NCBI GenBank assembly: GCA_947074105.1
Contig: CAMTON010000027.1
Coordinates: forward strand, 1-40,105
Length of the DNA: 40,105 nt
From: an uncultured Bacteroidales bacterium
Lineage (GTDB): Bacteria > Bacteroidota > Bacteroidia > Bacteroidales > JAUNSR01
Reading direction: 5' to 3'
Below are positions 9,511 to 17,950 of the stretch, one piece after another. Below the pieces are notes generated by a model. The model searched no databases. It saw only the letters and a program-made list of their open reading frames with translations, and was not told the origin of the DNA. Within the stretch, counting starts at the first letter, position 1. Every line of letters starts with the position of its first letter. Made by a program: the position numbers and the translations under genes.

Positions 9511-12492
9511 ATGAAGATTAGGGTTTTAATAATGATTATTGTTCTCTCTGCATTTTCGGTGAATGTAATGCAGGCAAAAAGGGATAAATACAATTTCAAT
9601 TCTGACTGGAGATATATTGTCTCCGGTCAGGACTCTGCAGCCTTCTTTTCTACTCCGTTTGAGAATAAAAAAGAAGCAACGCAGGTAACCTTGCCAAGAG
9701 CATTCAATGAAGATGAAGCTTTCAGAGTAGCAATTCATGAACTAACAGACACTATATGCTGGTATTTCAAGACCTTCCGACTTCCTAAGAAAAGTGATGG
9801 TAAAAAGGTATTCATAGAATTTGAAGGTGTGCGTCAGGCCGCTACTGTTTATATTAACGGACATAAACTTGGTATGCACCAGGATGGTGTAATGGCATTC
9901 GGATTCGATCTTACTCCTTATATGAACTTTAAAGGAGATAATGAAATAGCCGTGATGACCGATAATAACTGGAATTACAGAGAACAGAACAGTTCTTATC
10001 CGTCAAGATATCAGTGGCACAGCAAAAATTTTAATGCTAATTACGGAGGAATTCCCAAGAATGTTTTTCTGCATATAACAGAGCCTGTTTACCAGACTCT
10101 TCCTCTATTCTCAAATCTCGAAACAACGGGCGTGTATGTTTTTGCACTTAATCATGATATAAAGGCGAGAAAGGCAGATATACATGTTGAATCTGAGATT
10201 AAAAACGAAACTGAAAAAGACAGAAAAATAACTCTTGAAACTGAGATTTTTGATCTAGACGGAAAAAGTGTTTCATTATTCAAATCTGCGGAAACAATAT
10301 TGAAACCGGGAGAAATGAAAGTTGTTAAAGCGAATTCTTCTGTTGAAAATCTTAATTTCTGGAGCTGGGGATACGGATACCTTTATGATGTAAAAACAAG
10401 AATCATAGAATCTGGCAAATGTATCGATGAAGTGAATACAAAGACCGGATTCAGAAAAACTGCTTTCGGTGAAGGTAAAGTATGGCTTAACGACAGAGCG
10501 ATAATGTTGAAAGGTTATGCTCAGCGTACTAGTAATGAATGGCCTTCTGTGGGTATGTCGGTTCCGGCATGGCTGAGTGATTATTCAAATGATATGATGG
10601 TAAAATCAAACGCCAATCTTGTCAGATGGATGCATGTTACTCCCTGGAAACAGGATATAGAATCTTGCGACAGGGTCGGTCTTATTCAGGCAATGCCGGC
10701 CGGAGATGCAGAAAAAGATGCTTCAGGCCGTCAGTGGGAACACCGTACTACTCTTATGCGCGACGCAATCATATATAACAGAAATAATCCGAGTATTATC
10801 TTTTATGAATGCGGTAACGAATCGATTTCAAGAGAACACATGATTGAAATGAAAGAGATTCGTGATAAATATGATCCTTATGGCGGACGCGCGATAGGAA
10901 GCCGTGAGATGCTTGATATAAATGAAGCGGAATACGGTGGTGAAATGCTTTATATCAATAAAAGCGGAAAACATCCTATGTGGGCCATGGAATATTGCAG
11001 AGACGAATCCTGCCGAAGATACTGGGATGATTACAGTTTCCCTTATCATAAAAACGGTGACGGTCCTTTATATAAAGGTAAAGATGCTACGGCATATAAT
11101 CTTAATCAGGATATGTTTACAATAGAGCATATAAGACGTTGGTATGACTATTGGCTGGTTCGTCCGGGAATGGGAAAAAGAGTAAGTTCGGGTGGTGTTA
11201 AAATCATATTTTCCGATACTAATACTCATTTCAGAGGAGAAACCAATTATCGTACAAGCGGAATTGTTGACGCTATGAGAATACCTAAAGATTCATATTT
11301 CGCTCATCAGGTGATGTGGAACGGATGGGTTGATATTGAAGATCATAAAACTTACATTATAGGGCACTGGAATTATAAGACAGAAACTAAAAAACCTGTA
11401 TATGTAGTGTCGACTTCGCCGGTAGTGGAATTATTCGTTAACGATAAGTCATTAGGCAAGGGATTAAACGAATATGAGTTTCTTCATACATTCGAAGATG
11501 TAACATTTGAAAAAGGCAATCTTAAAGCTATAGGTTACGATATCGAAGGAAACAAAGAATCGGAATATCAATTAACGACAGTGGGAGCTCCTAAAGCATT
11601 AAAATTAACACTTATAACTGACAAAAAAGGATTTAAATCAGATGGCGCAGATATGGCGCTTATCGAGATTGAAGTTATCGACGAAAACGGACTAAGATGC
11701 CCTCTTGAAAACACATTAATCAAATTCGAACTGGAAGGACCTGCTGAATGGCGCGGAGGAACAGCAGGAGGAACGGATAACTATATCCTTAGCAAGTCCT
11801 TACCCGTCGAATGTGGAGTAAACAGAGTTTTGGTAAGAAGCACGACAAAACCGGGGAATGTAATACTGAAGGCTGTGGCCGAAGGTTTTGAAGAGGTTTC
11901 CGTATCCTGGGAGTCAAAAAAATATAATACAAGAAACGGCTTATCTTCTTATATAGCCGCAGAGAATATAGCTCCGGTGCTTGACAGAGGGGCTACTCCT
12001 GAAACGGCATCTTATGCAGACAGGAAAAGAAGCATAGATATCGAATCTGCTATTGCCGGTTTCGATTCAGAGAAAGCTTGTCGTTCATTTGATGACAATG
12101 AATTAAGTGAATGGAAGAATGACGGCCGTCTTTCAACAGGATGGATAACCTATAAACTGAAAGAGAAAACTGAAGTAGATGAAATATCAATAAAGCTGAC
12201 AGGTTGGAGAATGAGGAGTTATCCTCTTGATATTTATGCCGGCGACGAGCTTGTATATTCGGGTGATACGGAAAAAAGTCTCGGATATATAACTCTGCCT
12301 CTGAAAAAGGTGAAGTCGGATACTTTCACTATTCGTCTGAAGGGTTCGGTTAATGAAAACGATGCTTTCGGACAGATTGTAGAAGTAGCTGCTCCTGTAG
12401 CTAATGAACTTGATCTTTTCAGGGTCGAGAATGCAGAAAAAACAGGAAATGAACTTAGAATTATAGAAATAGATTTTTTACAAAATATGTGA
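9511..12492 (+). CDS. Secreted glycoside hydrolase family 2 enzyme (beta-galactosidase-like)
   Basis: A protein of 993 residues with a signal peptide (MKIRVLIMII...VMQA, about 1-22). Order: GH2 sugar-binding beta-sandwich (about 30-190), immunoglobulin-like domain (about 200-310), TIM barrel (about 320-620), a DUF4982-like domain (about 620-690), a GH2 C-terminal domain 5-like segment (about 695-800), and a discoidin/F5-8-like segment (about 830-960). The acid/base is Glu437 in YECGNE and the likely nucleophile is Glu494 in PMWAMEY. The gene starts 4 bp after the lyase stop, so the two are probably translationally coupled. Next to an RG-I lyase, removal of beta-linked side-chain sugars such as galactose is the most likely job, but GH2 also contains beta-glucuronidases and beta-mannosidases, and the substrate cannot be read from the sequence. 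No sorting-type tail like the lyase's was seen. Confidence 0.9.
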   Translation: MKIRVLIMIIVLSAFSVNVMQAKRDKYNFNSDWRYIVSGQDSAAFFSTPFENKKEATQVTLPRAFNEDEAFRVAIHELTDTICWYFKTFRLPKKSDGKKVFIEFEGVRQAATVYINGHKLGMHQDGVMAFGFDLTPYMNFKGDNEIAVMTDNNWNYREQNSSYPSRYQWHSKNFNANYGGIPKNVFLHITEPVYQTLPLFSNLETTGVYVFALNHDIKARKADIHVESEIKNETEKDRKITLETEIFDLDGKSVSLFKSAETILKPGEMKVVKANSSVENLNFWSWGYGYLYDVKTRIIESGKCIDEVNTKTGFRKTAFGEGKVWLNDRAIMLKGYAQRTSNEWPSVGMSVPAWLSDYSNDMMVKSNANLVRWMHVTPWKQDIESCDRVGLIQAMPAGDAEKDASGRQWEHRTTLMRDAIIYNRNNPSIIFYECGNESISREHMIEMKEIRDKYDPYGGRAIGSREMLDINEAEYGGEMLYINKSGKHPMWAMEYCRDESCRRYWDDYSFPYHKNGDGPLYKGKDATAYNLNQDMFTIEHIRRWYDYWLVRPGMGKRVSSGGVKIIFSDTNTHFRGETNYRTSGIVDAMRIPKDSYFAHQVMWNGWVDIEDHKTYIIGHWNYKTETKKPVYVVSTSPVVELFVNDKSLGKGLNEYEFLHTFEDVTFEKGNLKAIGYDIEGNKESEYQLTTVGAPKALKLTLITDKKGFKSDGADMALIEIEVIDENGLRCPLENTLIKFELEGPAEWRGGTAGGTDNYILSKSLPVECGVNRVLVRSTTKPGNVILKAVAEGFEEVSVSWESKKYNTRNGLSSYIAAENIAPVLDRGATPETASYADRKRSIDIESAIAGFDSEKACRSFDDNELSEWKNDGRLSTGWITYKLKEKTEVDEISIKLTGWRMRSYPLDIYAGDELVYSGDTEKSLGYITLPLKKVKSDTFTIRLKGSVNENDAFGQIVEVAAPVANELDLFRVENAEKTGNELRIIEIDFLQNM

Positions 12493-12550
12493 TCGTGAAC
12501 AAATACTATGAGTTGAGTAAATCTTAATCATTTATCAGAAAAACACAAAA

Positions 12551-12588
12551 CGCAAAACAGGATCGGATTGATTCTGTTTTGTGTTTTT
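12551..12588 (+). terminator. Rho-independent terminator of the lyase-GH2 operon
   Basis: The arms CGCAAAACAGGATC (12551-12564) and GATTCTGTTTTGTG (12570-12583) pair over 14 positions with two G-U wobbles and a 5-nt loop. A run of T follows at 12584-12588. Confidence 0.8.
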
Positions 12589-12779
12589 ATATAGATATAT
12601 ATAATGTTCCTCTATAATCTTCAATAGTTAAACATTTATTTCATCAATATACTACAGCTTTATATCTCAGAATCTTCAGACTTGCTATTTTTTTAATCTA
12701 TATCTATTTACCTGTGTTCTGAAATATATCATTTAAGCTAAAAAAGCATTAGAACAACATAATAAAGCCTGTAAATTAA

Positions 12780-12787
12780 TATATTTG
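12780..12787 (+). promoter_or_regulatory. Candidate promoter -7 element (TATATTTG) for the PASTA-rluD-ddl cluster
   Basis: Exact match to TAnnTTTG, 60 bp upstream of the ATG at 12848, which would place the start near 12794. The -33 element is not recognisable. It is the only such match in this gap. Confidence 0.45.
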
Positions 12788-12847
12788 CACATTAATTAAA
12801 GGCAAGGTATAACTTTAGCCATAAATCAATGAAATTATAAATTAAAT

Positions 12848-13471
12848 ATGTGGTTTAAAAAACTGATTTATATTCTCTTCACAAACGTTATTTCCTGTAA
12901 CATCTGGTTAATGGCTATTGTAACGGCTGGTCTGTTATTTGGTTCTTTATTCTGGATAGACATCTATACACATCACAATCAGGCGATAGAAGTTCCTGAT
13001 CTTCGCGGCCTTCAGCCTGAAGAAGCAAAGGAGATATTAAGCAGAAAAGATCTTCGCCTTCAGATTACGGATTCCGTGTATTCTAAAACTATTGCTCCGG
13101 GTGCCGTGGTTGAGATGATTCCTCCTGCCGGTTCGAAAGTAAAACAGAACCGAATAATTTTCCTTACCATAAATGCGAAAACATCGCAGACAGTGGAAGT
13201 TCCTGATATGTTTGAGATATCTCAGCGTCAGGCGGAAGCAACACTTAAATCTCTTGGTTTTGTAATAGACTCAATCGAATATGTTCCTTATAAATACAAA
13301 GGTCTTGTAATCAATATTCTTAATAAAGGCCGTATAATAGAAGCAGGTACCCGTCTTCCTATTGGAGCTCATCTTTGGCTTCAGGTTGGCGACGGTTTCG
13401 AACCTAAACTGGAGACTGACTCTATCAGCGCCGAAGAAGAGCATGAAAGCGAACTTGCATGGTTTGAATAA
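12848..13471 (+). CDS. PASTA-domain membrane protein
   Basis: A protein of 207 residues. A short cytoplasmic start is followed by one transmembrane helix (about 16-38, VISCNIWLMAIVTAGLLFG) and two PASTA domains outside the membrane (about 46-112 and 115-187; VPDLRGLQPEEAKEIL and VPDMFEISQRQAEATL). PASTA domains bind peptidoglycan fragments in Ser/Thr kinases and penicillin-binding proteins; here there is no kinase or transpeptidase domain, only anchor plus PASTA. From memory, a small PASTA protein just upstream of an RluD-type synthase and Ddl is a recurrent order in Bacteroidales. Its position before a peptidoglycan precursor gene (ddl) fits an envelope role. Exact function unknown. Confidence 0.88.
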   Translation: MWFKKLIYILFTNVISCNIWLMAIVTAGLLFGSLFWIDIYTHHNQAIEVPDLRGLQPEEAKEILSRKDLRLQITDSVYSKTIAPGAVVEMIPPAGSKVKQNRIIFLTINAKTSQTVEVPDMFEISQRQAEATLKSLGFVIDSIEYVPYKYKGLVINILNKGRIIEAGTRLPIGAHLWLQVGDGFEPKLETDSISAEEEHESELAWFE

Positions 13472-13591
13472 TCTTACATAGAGAATTTAAAATCCTTAGT
13501 GCTGTTTTCAGCTGCTTAAAAGACCATCCGGCATATTAAACCCGGAAATATCAATTAATAATATAAGAACATAAAATTCTATTTTATTTAA

Positions 13592-14755
13592 ATGGAAGAT
13601 TTAAATAAAGATTATCAGGAAAATCTCACTGATGACATTAATGAAAATACTGAAGACCTGGAATTTGAAGATGATGACATCTTTGAAGGAGAAGAGTATT
13701 CAGCGGATGCGAATGATGCGGACGGCGGTAATTCAGAGCCTTCTGAAAACGGATTATATGAACATTACCGTTTTGTTGTTGATAAAGGTCAGAAAATGCT
13801 TCGCATTGATAAATACCTTGTCGACAGAATTGAAGGTGCTTCCAGAAACAGAATCCAGAACGCAGCTGATGCCGGTTACATTTTCGTAAACGACAAACAG
13901 GTAAAATCCAATTACAAAGTAAAGCCTCTTGACGTGATTACAATCATGATGGATCGTCCCCGTCATGAACTTAAAATCATAGCTCAGGATATTCCAATCG
14001 ATATTGTTTATGAAGACGATCATCTGCTGGTTGTAAACAAACCCGCAGGTCTTGTCGTGCATCCCGGTCACGGTAATTATCACAGTACTCTTGTAAATGC
14101 CCTTGCTTGGCATTTTAAAGACAATCCTGATTATGATGTTTCCGATCCGCGTATGGGACTTGTTCACCGTATCGATAAAGACACATCCGGACTGCTTGTT
14201 ATAGCAAAGACTCCTGATGCAAAAACACATCTTGGACTACAGTTCTTCAATAAGACAACAAAACGAAGATATACCGCAGTTGTATGGGGTAATGTGGAAA
14301 ATGACAACGGCAGAATAGAAGGAAATATAGCCAGATCTCAGAAAGACCGTCTACAGATGGCCGTATTTGAAGATCCTGCGATTGGCAAACATGCTGTAAC
14401 CCATTATTCTGTAAAAGAAAGACTCGGCTATGTGACTGTTGTGGAATGTGTTCTCGAAACAGGACGTACTCATCAGATACGTGTTCACATGAAGCATATC
14501 GGACATACACTCTTTAATGATGCACGTTACGGAGGTCATGAGATACTGAAAGGTACTACTTTTGCAAAATATAAACAGTTTGTAAACAATTGTTTTGAAA
14601 TATGTCCGCGTCAGGCTCTTCATGCTCAGACATTAGGTTTTATCCATCCGGCAACAAAAGAGGAAATGTTTTTCGAAGCACCTCTTCCGGCAGATATGGT
14701 GGAACTCATTGAAAAATGGAGAGGTTATATTTCTAACAGAAATGCTGAAGAGTAA
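13592..14755 (+). CDS. rluD: RluA/RluD-family 23S rRNA pseudouridine synthase
   Basis: A protein of 387 residues. It converts uridines of large-subunit rRNA to pseudouridine. After a very acidic N-terminal extension (about 1-50, rich in Asp and Glu) comes an S4 RNA-binding domain (about 65-125, KMLRIDKYLVDRI), then the catalytic domain with HRIDKDTSG, where Asp195 is the nucleophile. Later conserved parts include VVWGNV, ETGRTHQIRVHMKHIGH and RQALHA. The E. coli protein is about 326 residues, so the extra length is mostly the acidic extension. It follows the PASTA gene by 120 bp and precedes ddl by 75 bp. RluA-family membership is certain; the target positions assigned to RluD are inferred. 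Confidence 0.92.
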   Translation: MEDLNKDYQENLTDDINENTEDLEFEDDDIFEGEEYSADANDADGGNSEPSENGLYEHYRFVVDKGQKMLRIDKYLVDRIEGASRNRIQNAADAGYIFVNDKQVKSNYKVKPLDVITIMMDRPRHELKIIAQDIPIDIVYEDDHLLVVNKPAGLVVHPGHGNYHSTLVNALAWHFKDNPDYDVSDPRMGLVHRIDKDTSGLLVIAKTPDAKTHLGLQFFNKTTKRRYTAVVWGNVENDNGRIEGNIARSQKDRLQMAVFEDPAIGKHAVTHYSVKERLGYVTVVECVLETGRTHQIRVHMKHIGHTLFNDARYGGHEILKGTTFAKYKQFVNNCFEICPRQALHAQTLGFIHPATKEEMFFEAPLPADMVELIEKWRGYISNRNAEE

Positions 14756-14830
14756 ACACTTTCTCTTTTGTCAATTATATCGATGACAGATATTTTATCA
14801 AAAAAAGCATTTGGAAAATTACATAATAAA

Positions 14831-15811
14831 ATGAAAAAGAATATTGCCATAATTGCCGGAGGGGATTCTTCCGAAGTTGTGATTTCACTTAAAAGCGCAC
14901 AGGGCATCTACTCTTTCCTTGATAAAGAGAGATACAACATACATATAATAACTATTGTCGGAAAAGAATGGTATCATGAAGATAAAGAGGGACAAAAATC
15001 CTATATCGACAAAAACGATTTCAGCGTTACAATAGACGGTAAGAAAGAGATTTTTGACTTCGCTTATATCACCATTCACGGAACACCGGGAGAAAACGGA
15101 ATCCTTCAGGGATATTTCGATCTTATAAAACTTCCTTATTCATGTTGCGGAGTTCTTGCAGCATCTCTTACATTCAATAAATATGTATGTAATCAATATC
15201 TTAAGAGCTTCGGTATTCCTGTTGCCAAATCAATTCGCCTTAAAAAAGGAGAAACTGTTACTGATGAAAAAGTTATCTCAGAAATAGGTCTTCCTTGCTT
15301 TATTAAACCCAATGTCGGAGGTTCAAGTTTCGGTACGACTAAAGTAAAAGAAGCCTCTCAGATACAGAAAGCAATCGCTGAATCTTTCCGTGAAGGCGAA
15401 GAAACTATAATAGAAGCTTTCATGCAGGGAACAGAAGTTACATGCGGTTGTTATAAGATAGGAGAAAAGGAAGTTATATTCCCTATTACCGAAGTTGTTT
15501 CTAAAAATGAATTCTTTGACTTCGAAGCAAAATACAATGCTGCCTGTGTTGACGAAATAACTCCGGCAAGAATCTCTGAAGATAAAGCATCCAGGATAAG
15601 AAAGATGACTTCTATGATTTATGATGTTGTCGGATGTAAAGGTATAATCAGAGCCGATTATATTATTATTGGCGAACAGCCATATCTCCTTGAAGTTAAT
15701 ACCACTCCCGGAATGACACCTACAAGTTTCATCCCTCAGCAGGTAAAAGCTGCAGGACTTGATATTAAGGATGTTCTGACTGAAATAATTGAAAATGAGC
15801 TAAAACATTAA
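14831..15811 (+). CDS. ddl: D-alanine--D-alanine ligase
   Basis: A protein of 326 residues from the ATG at 14831. The frame is open upstream to a TTG at 14768 and an ATG at 14783, but MKKNIAIIAGGDSSE at 14831 is the normal family start. It joins two D-Ala residues with ATP to make the dipeptide of peptidoglycan precursors, in the cytoplasm. ATP-grasp features are visible: HGTPGENG near the N-terminal domain, PCFIKPNVGGSSFG (ATP-binding loop), EAFMQGTEVTCG, and the metal-binding end LLEVNTTPGMTPTSFIPQQ. It sits in the PASTA-rluD-ddl-acyltransferase order. D-Ala-D-Ala rather than D-Ala-D-Lac activity is presumed from the intact housekeeping context. Confidence 0.95.
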   Translation: MKKNIAIIAGGDSSEVVISLKSAQGIYSFLDKERYNIHIITIVGKEWYHEDKEGQKSYIDKNDFSVTIDGKKEIFDFAYITIHGTPGENGILQGYFDLIKLPYSCCGVLAASLTFNKYVCNQYLKSFGIPVAKSIRLKKGETVTDEKVISEIGLPCFIKPNVGGSSFGTTKVKEASQIQKAIAESFREGEETIIEAFMQGTEVTCGCYKIGEKEVIFPITEVVSKNEFFDFEAKYNAACVDEITPARISEDKASRIRKMTSMIYDVVGCKGIIRADYIIIGEQPYLLEVNTTPGMTPTSFIPQQVKAAGLDIKDVLTEIIENELKH

Positions 15812-15859
15812 AAACATTTTTTTATTTTAGTAATTATTGCCCCACATCCCTCCTTTTAT

Positions 15860-15887
15860 GATTATGATATTTTTTTCATAATCTGAT
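15860..15887 (+). terminator. Possible weak terminator after ddl
   Basis: GATTATGA (15860-15867) and TCATAATC (15876-15883) form a perfect 8-bp A/T-rich stem with an 8-nt, mostly T loop. The following T-run is short, so it may be a weak terminator or simply a hairpin between ddl and the acyltransferase gene. Confidence 0.35.
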
Positions 15888-15959
15888 TTTACAGGGTGAG
15901 CTTAATGCGGAGCCTTAAAAACAGATAATTACAAACAGAAATTATTCAAAAACGACTAT

Positions 15960-17120
15960 ATGCAGCAAAGATTTGACTTTGAAGAAATCAGACCTTTATA
16001 CGATGAAGAAATTCAGGAAGTTCTGCCTTCAATTATCAACGACCCGGCTTTCCAGCCATTTTTGAAATACATTGATTCCGACTCTTCTGACGAAGCTATC
16101 AAAGAAGGTCTTATGGGTATCAAATCAAAGAAAGAATTTCAGACTAAGATAAGCGCTCCTTCCCTGTTCAGACTTGCGGAAAAGACTGCTACGTCTCTTT
16201 CTCTTTCAGGCACTGACCTTATTTCAAAAGACATAAGCTATACTTATATCTCAAATCACAGAGATATCATTCTTGACGCTTCTTTCCTTAACATTCAGCT
16301 TCACAAAGCAGGTTTCGAAACCTGTGAAGTAGCTATCGGTGATAATCTTCTTATCTATCCGTGGATTAAGGATCTTGTACGCCTGAACAAAAGTTTCATT
16401 GTAAAACGCAATGTTCCTATCCGACAGATGCTTGAGATTTCAAGACGTTTGTCTTATTATATACATTTCGCCCTTAAGATTAAAGGTGAATCGGTATGGA
16501 TAGCTCAGCGCGAGGGAAGATCAAAGGACTGGACCGACAAAACTCAGGAAAGCCTTCTTAAAATGCTTGCAATGGGTGGTGTAAAAGATATCGCAGAGAG
16601 TCTTAAATCAATAAATATTGCTCCTGTTGCCATCTCTTATGAATATGATCCATGCGATTATCTTAAAGCTAAAGAGTTTCAGTTAAAACGCGATAATCCG
16701 GAACACAAGAAAAGTATTCAGGACGACCTTCTGAATATGAAGACCGGCCTTATTGGTTTTAAAGGTAATATCCATTTTCAGATCACACCGGTTATAAACA
16801 GCAAAATAGACGAAATTCCTTCAGGACTTGACAAAGGAGAAACCGTTCTTGCCATTGCTAAAATTATTGACAAACAGATTCATGCCAACATGACTCTTTA
16901 TCCGGGTAATTATGTTGCTTACGATCTTTTCTACAAATCAGATAAATACAAACACAGTTATACTGATAAAGAAAGAGATGCTTTTGTAAACTATATAAAC
17001 GGTCAGATTGCTAAAATCGATCTTGAAAACAAAGATGTGGAATTCCTTACAAACAAACTTCTTGAAATGTATTCCAACACAATTGTAAACTTCGAGAAAG
17101 CTACGGCCAAGGAAGCCTGA
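15960..17120 (+). CDS. Phospholipid acyltransferase (glycerol-3-phosphate / lysophosphatidate acyltransferase-like)
   Basis: A protein of 386 residues. The motif YISNHRDIILDASFLN (about 95-112) matches the HX4D-type active site of glycerolipid acyltransferases, in the NHRDIxLD form I associate with Bacteroidetes proteins annotated as 1-acyl-glycerol-3-phosphate acyltransferase. A second block, IAQREGRSKDWTDKTQ (about 180-195), corresponds to the substrate-phosphate-binding EGxR-type motif. No signal peptide or clear membrane helix was seen, so it is likely cytoplasmic or peripheral. It would add an acyl chain during phospholipid or related lipid synthesis; the exact acceptor is not visible. 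Last gene of the PASTA-rluD-ddl run, 148 bp after ddl, with a terminator downstream at 17201. Confidence 0.8.
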   Translation: MQQRFDFEEIRPLYDEEIQEVLPSIINDPAFQPFLKYIDSDSSDEAIKEGLMGIKSKKEFQTKISAPSLFRLAEKTATSLSLSGTDLISKDISYTYISNHRDIILDASFLNIQLHKAGFETCEVAIGDNLLIYPWIKDLVRLNKSFIVKRNVPIRQMLEISRRLSYYIHFALKIKGESVWIAQREGRSKDWTDKTQESLLKMLAMGGVKDIAESLKSINIAPVAISYEYDPCDYLKAKEFQLKRDNPEHKKSIQDDLLNMKTGLIGFKGNIHFQITPVINSKIDEIPSGLDKGETVLAIAKIIDKQIHANMTLYPGNYVAYDLFYKSDKYKHSYTDKERDAFVNYINGQIAKIDLENKDVEFLTNKLLEMYSNTIVNFEKATAKEA

Positions 17121-17200
17121 TTATCTGAATATTACAAATAAATATAAATATCTGAAGTTTAATAATAAGATACATTCTTTTAAAACTTCTTATATTAAAG

Positions 17201-17241
17201 AAAAGCCATTTACCGCTAATTTTGCGGCAAATGGCTTTTTA
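17201..17241 (+). terminator. Rho-independent terminator after the acyltransferase gene
   Basis: The arms AAAAGCCATTTACCGC (17201-17216) and GCGGCAAATGGCTTTT (17224-17239) pair over 16 positions with one A-C mismatch, around a 7-nt loop, followed by T-rich sequence. It separates the cluster from the exonuclease gene that starts at 17290. Confidence 0.8.
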
Positions 17242-17289
17242 ATTATTTATATAAATAAATCTTTCTAACAGTAAATCCCGAAATATTAT

Positions 17290-17793
17290 ATGATCCTTGA
17301 AAACTTTACGGCAATAGATTTTGAAACTGCTAATCAAAAACGTACAAGTGCATGTGCAATCGGTCTTGTGCAGGTTGAAAACGGTGAGATCATCAGAGAA
17401 AAATCTTTTCTTATCAAACCTCAACCCTATTATTTTATAAATTCTTTTATTGATATTCATCATATAACGCCGGCAATGGTAAAAGACGCTCCTTTTTTCG
17501 GGGAGATCTGGTCGGACATACGTGAGATGATTGAAGAAACAGAAGCAATAGTAGCTCACAATGCAGCTTTCGATATCAGTGTTCTGAGAGCATGCATCAA
17601 TATGGAATCTATCCGTGCATCAATACCTCAGCATTACTGTACGGTTAAACTTTCAAAGCAGAAACTTGATTATCTTATCAATCATAAACTGAACACTGTA
17701 TGCAATCATTTTGATATCGAGCTTGATCATCATGAGGCGTTGAGCGATGCGAGAGGCTGTGCAAAAATCATGCTTGAACTGAATAAGCTATAA
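17290..17793 (+). CDS. DnaQ-like 3'-5' exonuclease (DEDDh family)
   Basis: A stand-alone nuclease of 167 residues. All four acidic metal ligands and the catalytic His are visible: Asp10 and Glu12 in AIDFETAN (Exo I), Asp95 in HNAAFD (Exo II), and His148 and Asp153 in HEALSDA (Exo III). This is the fold of the DNA polymerase III epsilon subunit and RNase T. There is no polymerase-binding tail or other domain, so it could trim DNA or RNA. It stands alone between the terminator at 17201-17241 and the one at 17877-17911, so it is probably monocistronic. The family is certain; the physiological substrate is unknown. Confidence 0.88.
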   Translation: MILENFTAIDFETANQKRTSACAIGLVQVENGEIIREKSFLIKPQPYYFINSFIDIHHITPAMVKDAPFFGEIWSDIREMIEETEAIVAHNAAFDISVLRACINMESIRASIPQHYCTVKLSKQKLDYLINHKLNTVCNHFDIELDHHEALSDARGCAKIMLELNKL

Positions 17794-17876
17794 TAGTATA
17801 TAACTTTATAAAACCAAGGCCTTAAAACAAGATAATATTGCTCACAACTGAAATTTCTAAATTGAGTAAAAAATAA

Positions 17877-17911
17877 AATCCCGGTTCTCTCTCATCGAGA
17901 CTACCGGGATT
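17877..17911 (-). terminator. Bidirectional terminator between exonuclease gene and ABC operon
   Basis: AATCCCGGT (17877-17885) pairs perfectly with ACCGGGATT (17903-17911), and an inner TCTC/GAGA stem extends it. On the minus strand the stem is followed by a T-rich run, fitting the end of the operon whose last stop is at 17951. On the plus strand only a short T-run follows, so it may also stop the exonuclease transcript. Confidence 0.75.
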
Positions 17912-17950
17912 ACTTTTGGTAAATATATCAAAAACAAAAAATGAGTATTT

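Larger units (their letters stand above)
12493..12847. other. Intergenic region between GH2 gene and PASTA gene
   Basis: 355 bp without a gene. It holds the terminator at 12551-12588 and the promoter-like TATATTTG at 12780-12787. The rest is A/T-rich with no open frame or repeat that could be supported. Confidence 0.6.

Noticed and set aside
14768..14830. Earlier TTG/ATG starts for ddl
   Set aside because: The normal family N-terminus begins at 14831; the extra residues have no counterpart in Ddl proteins.
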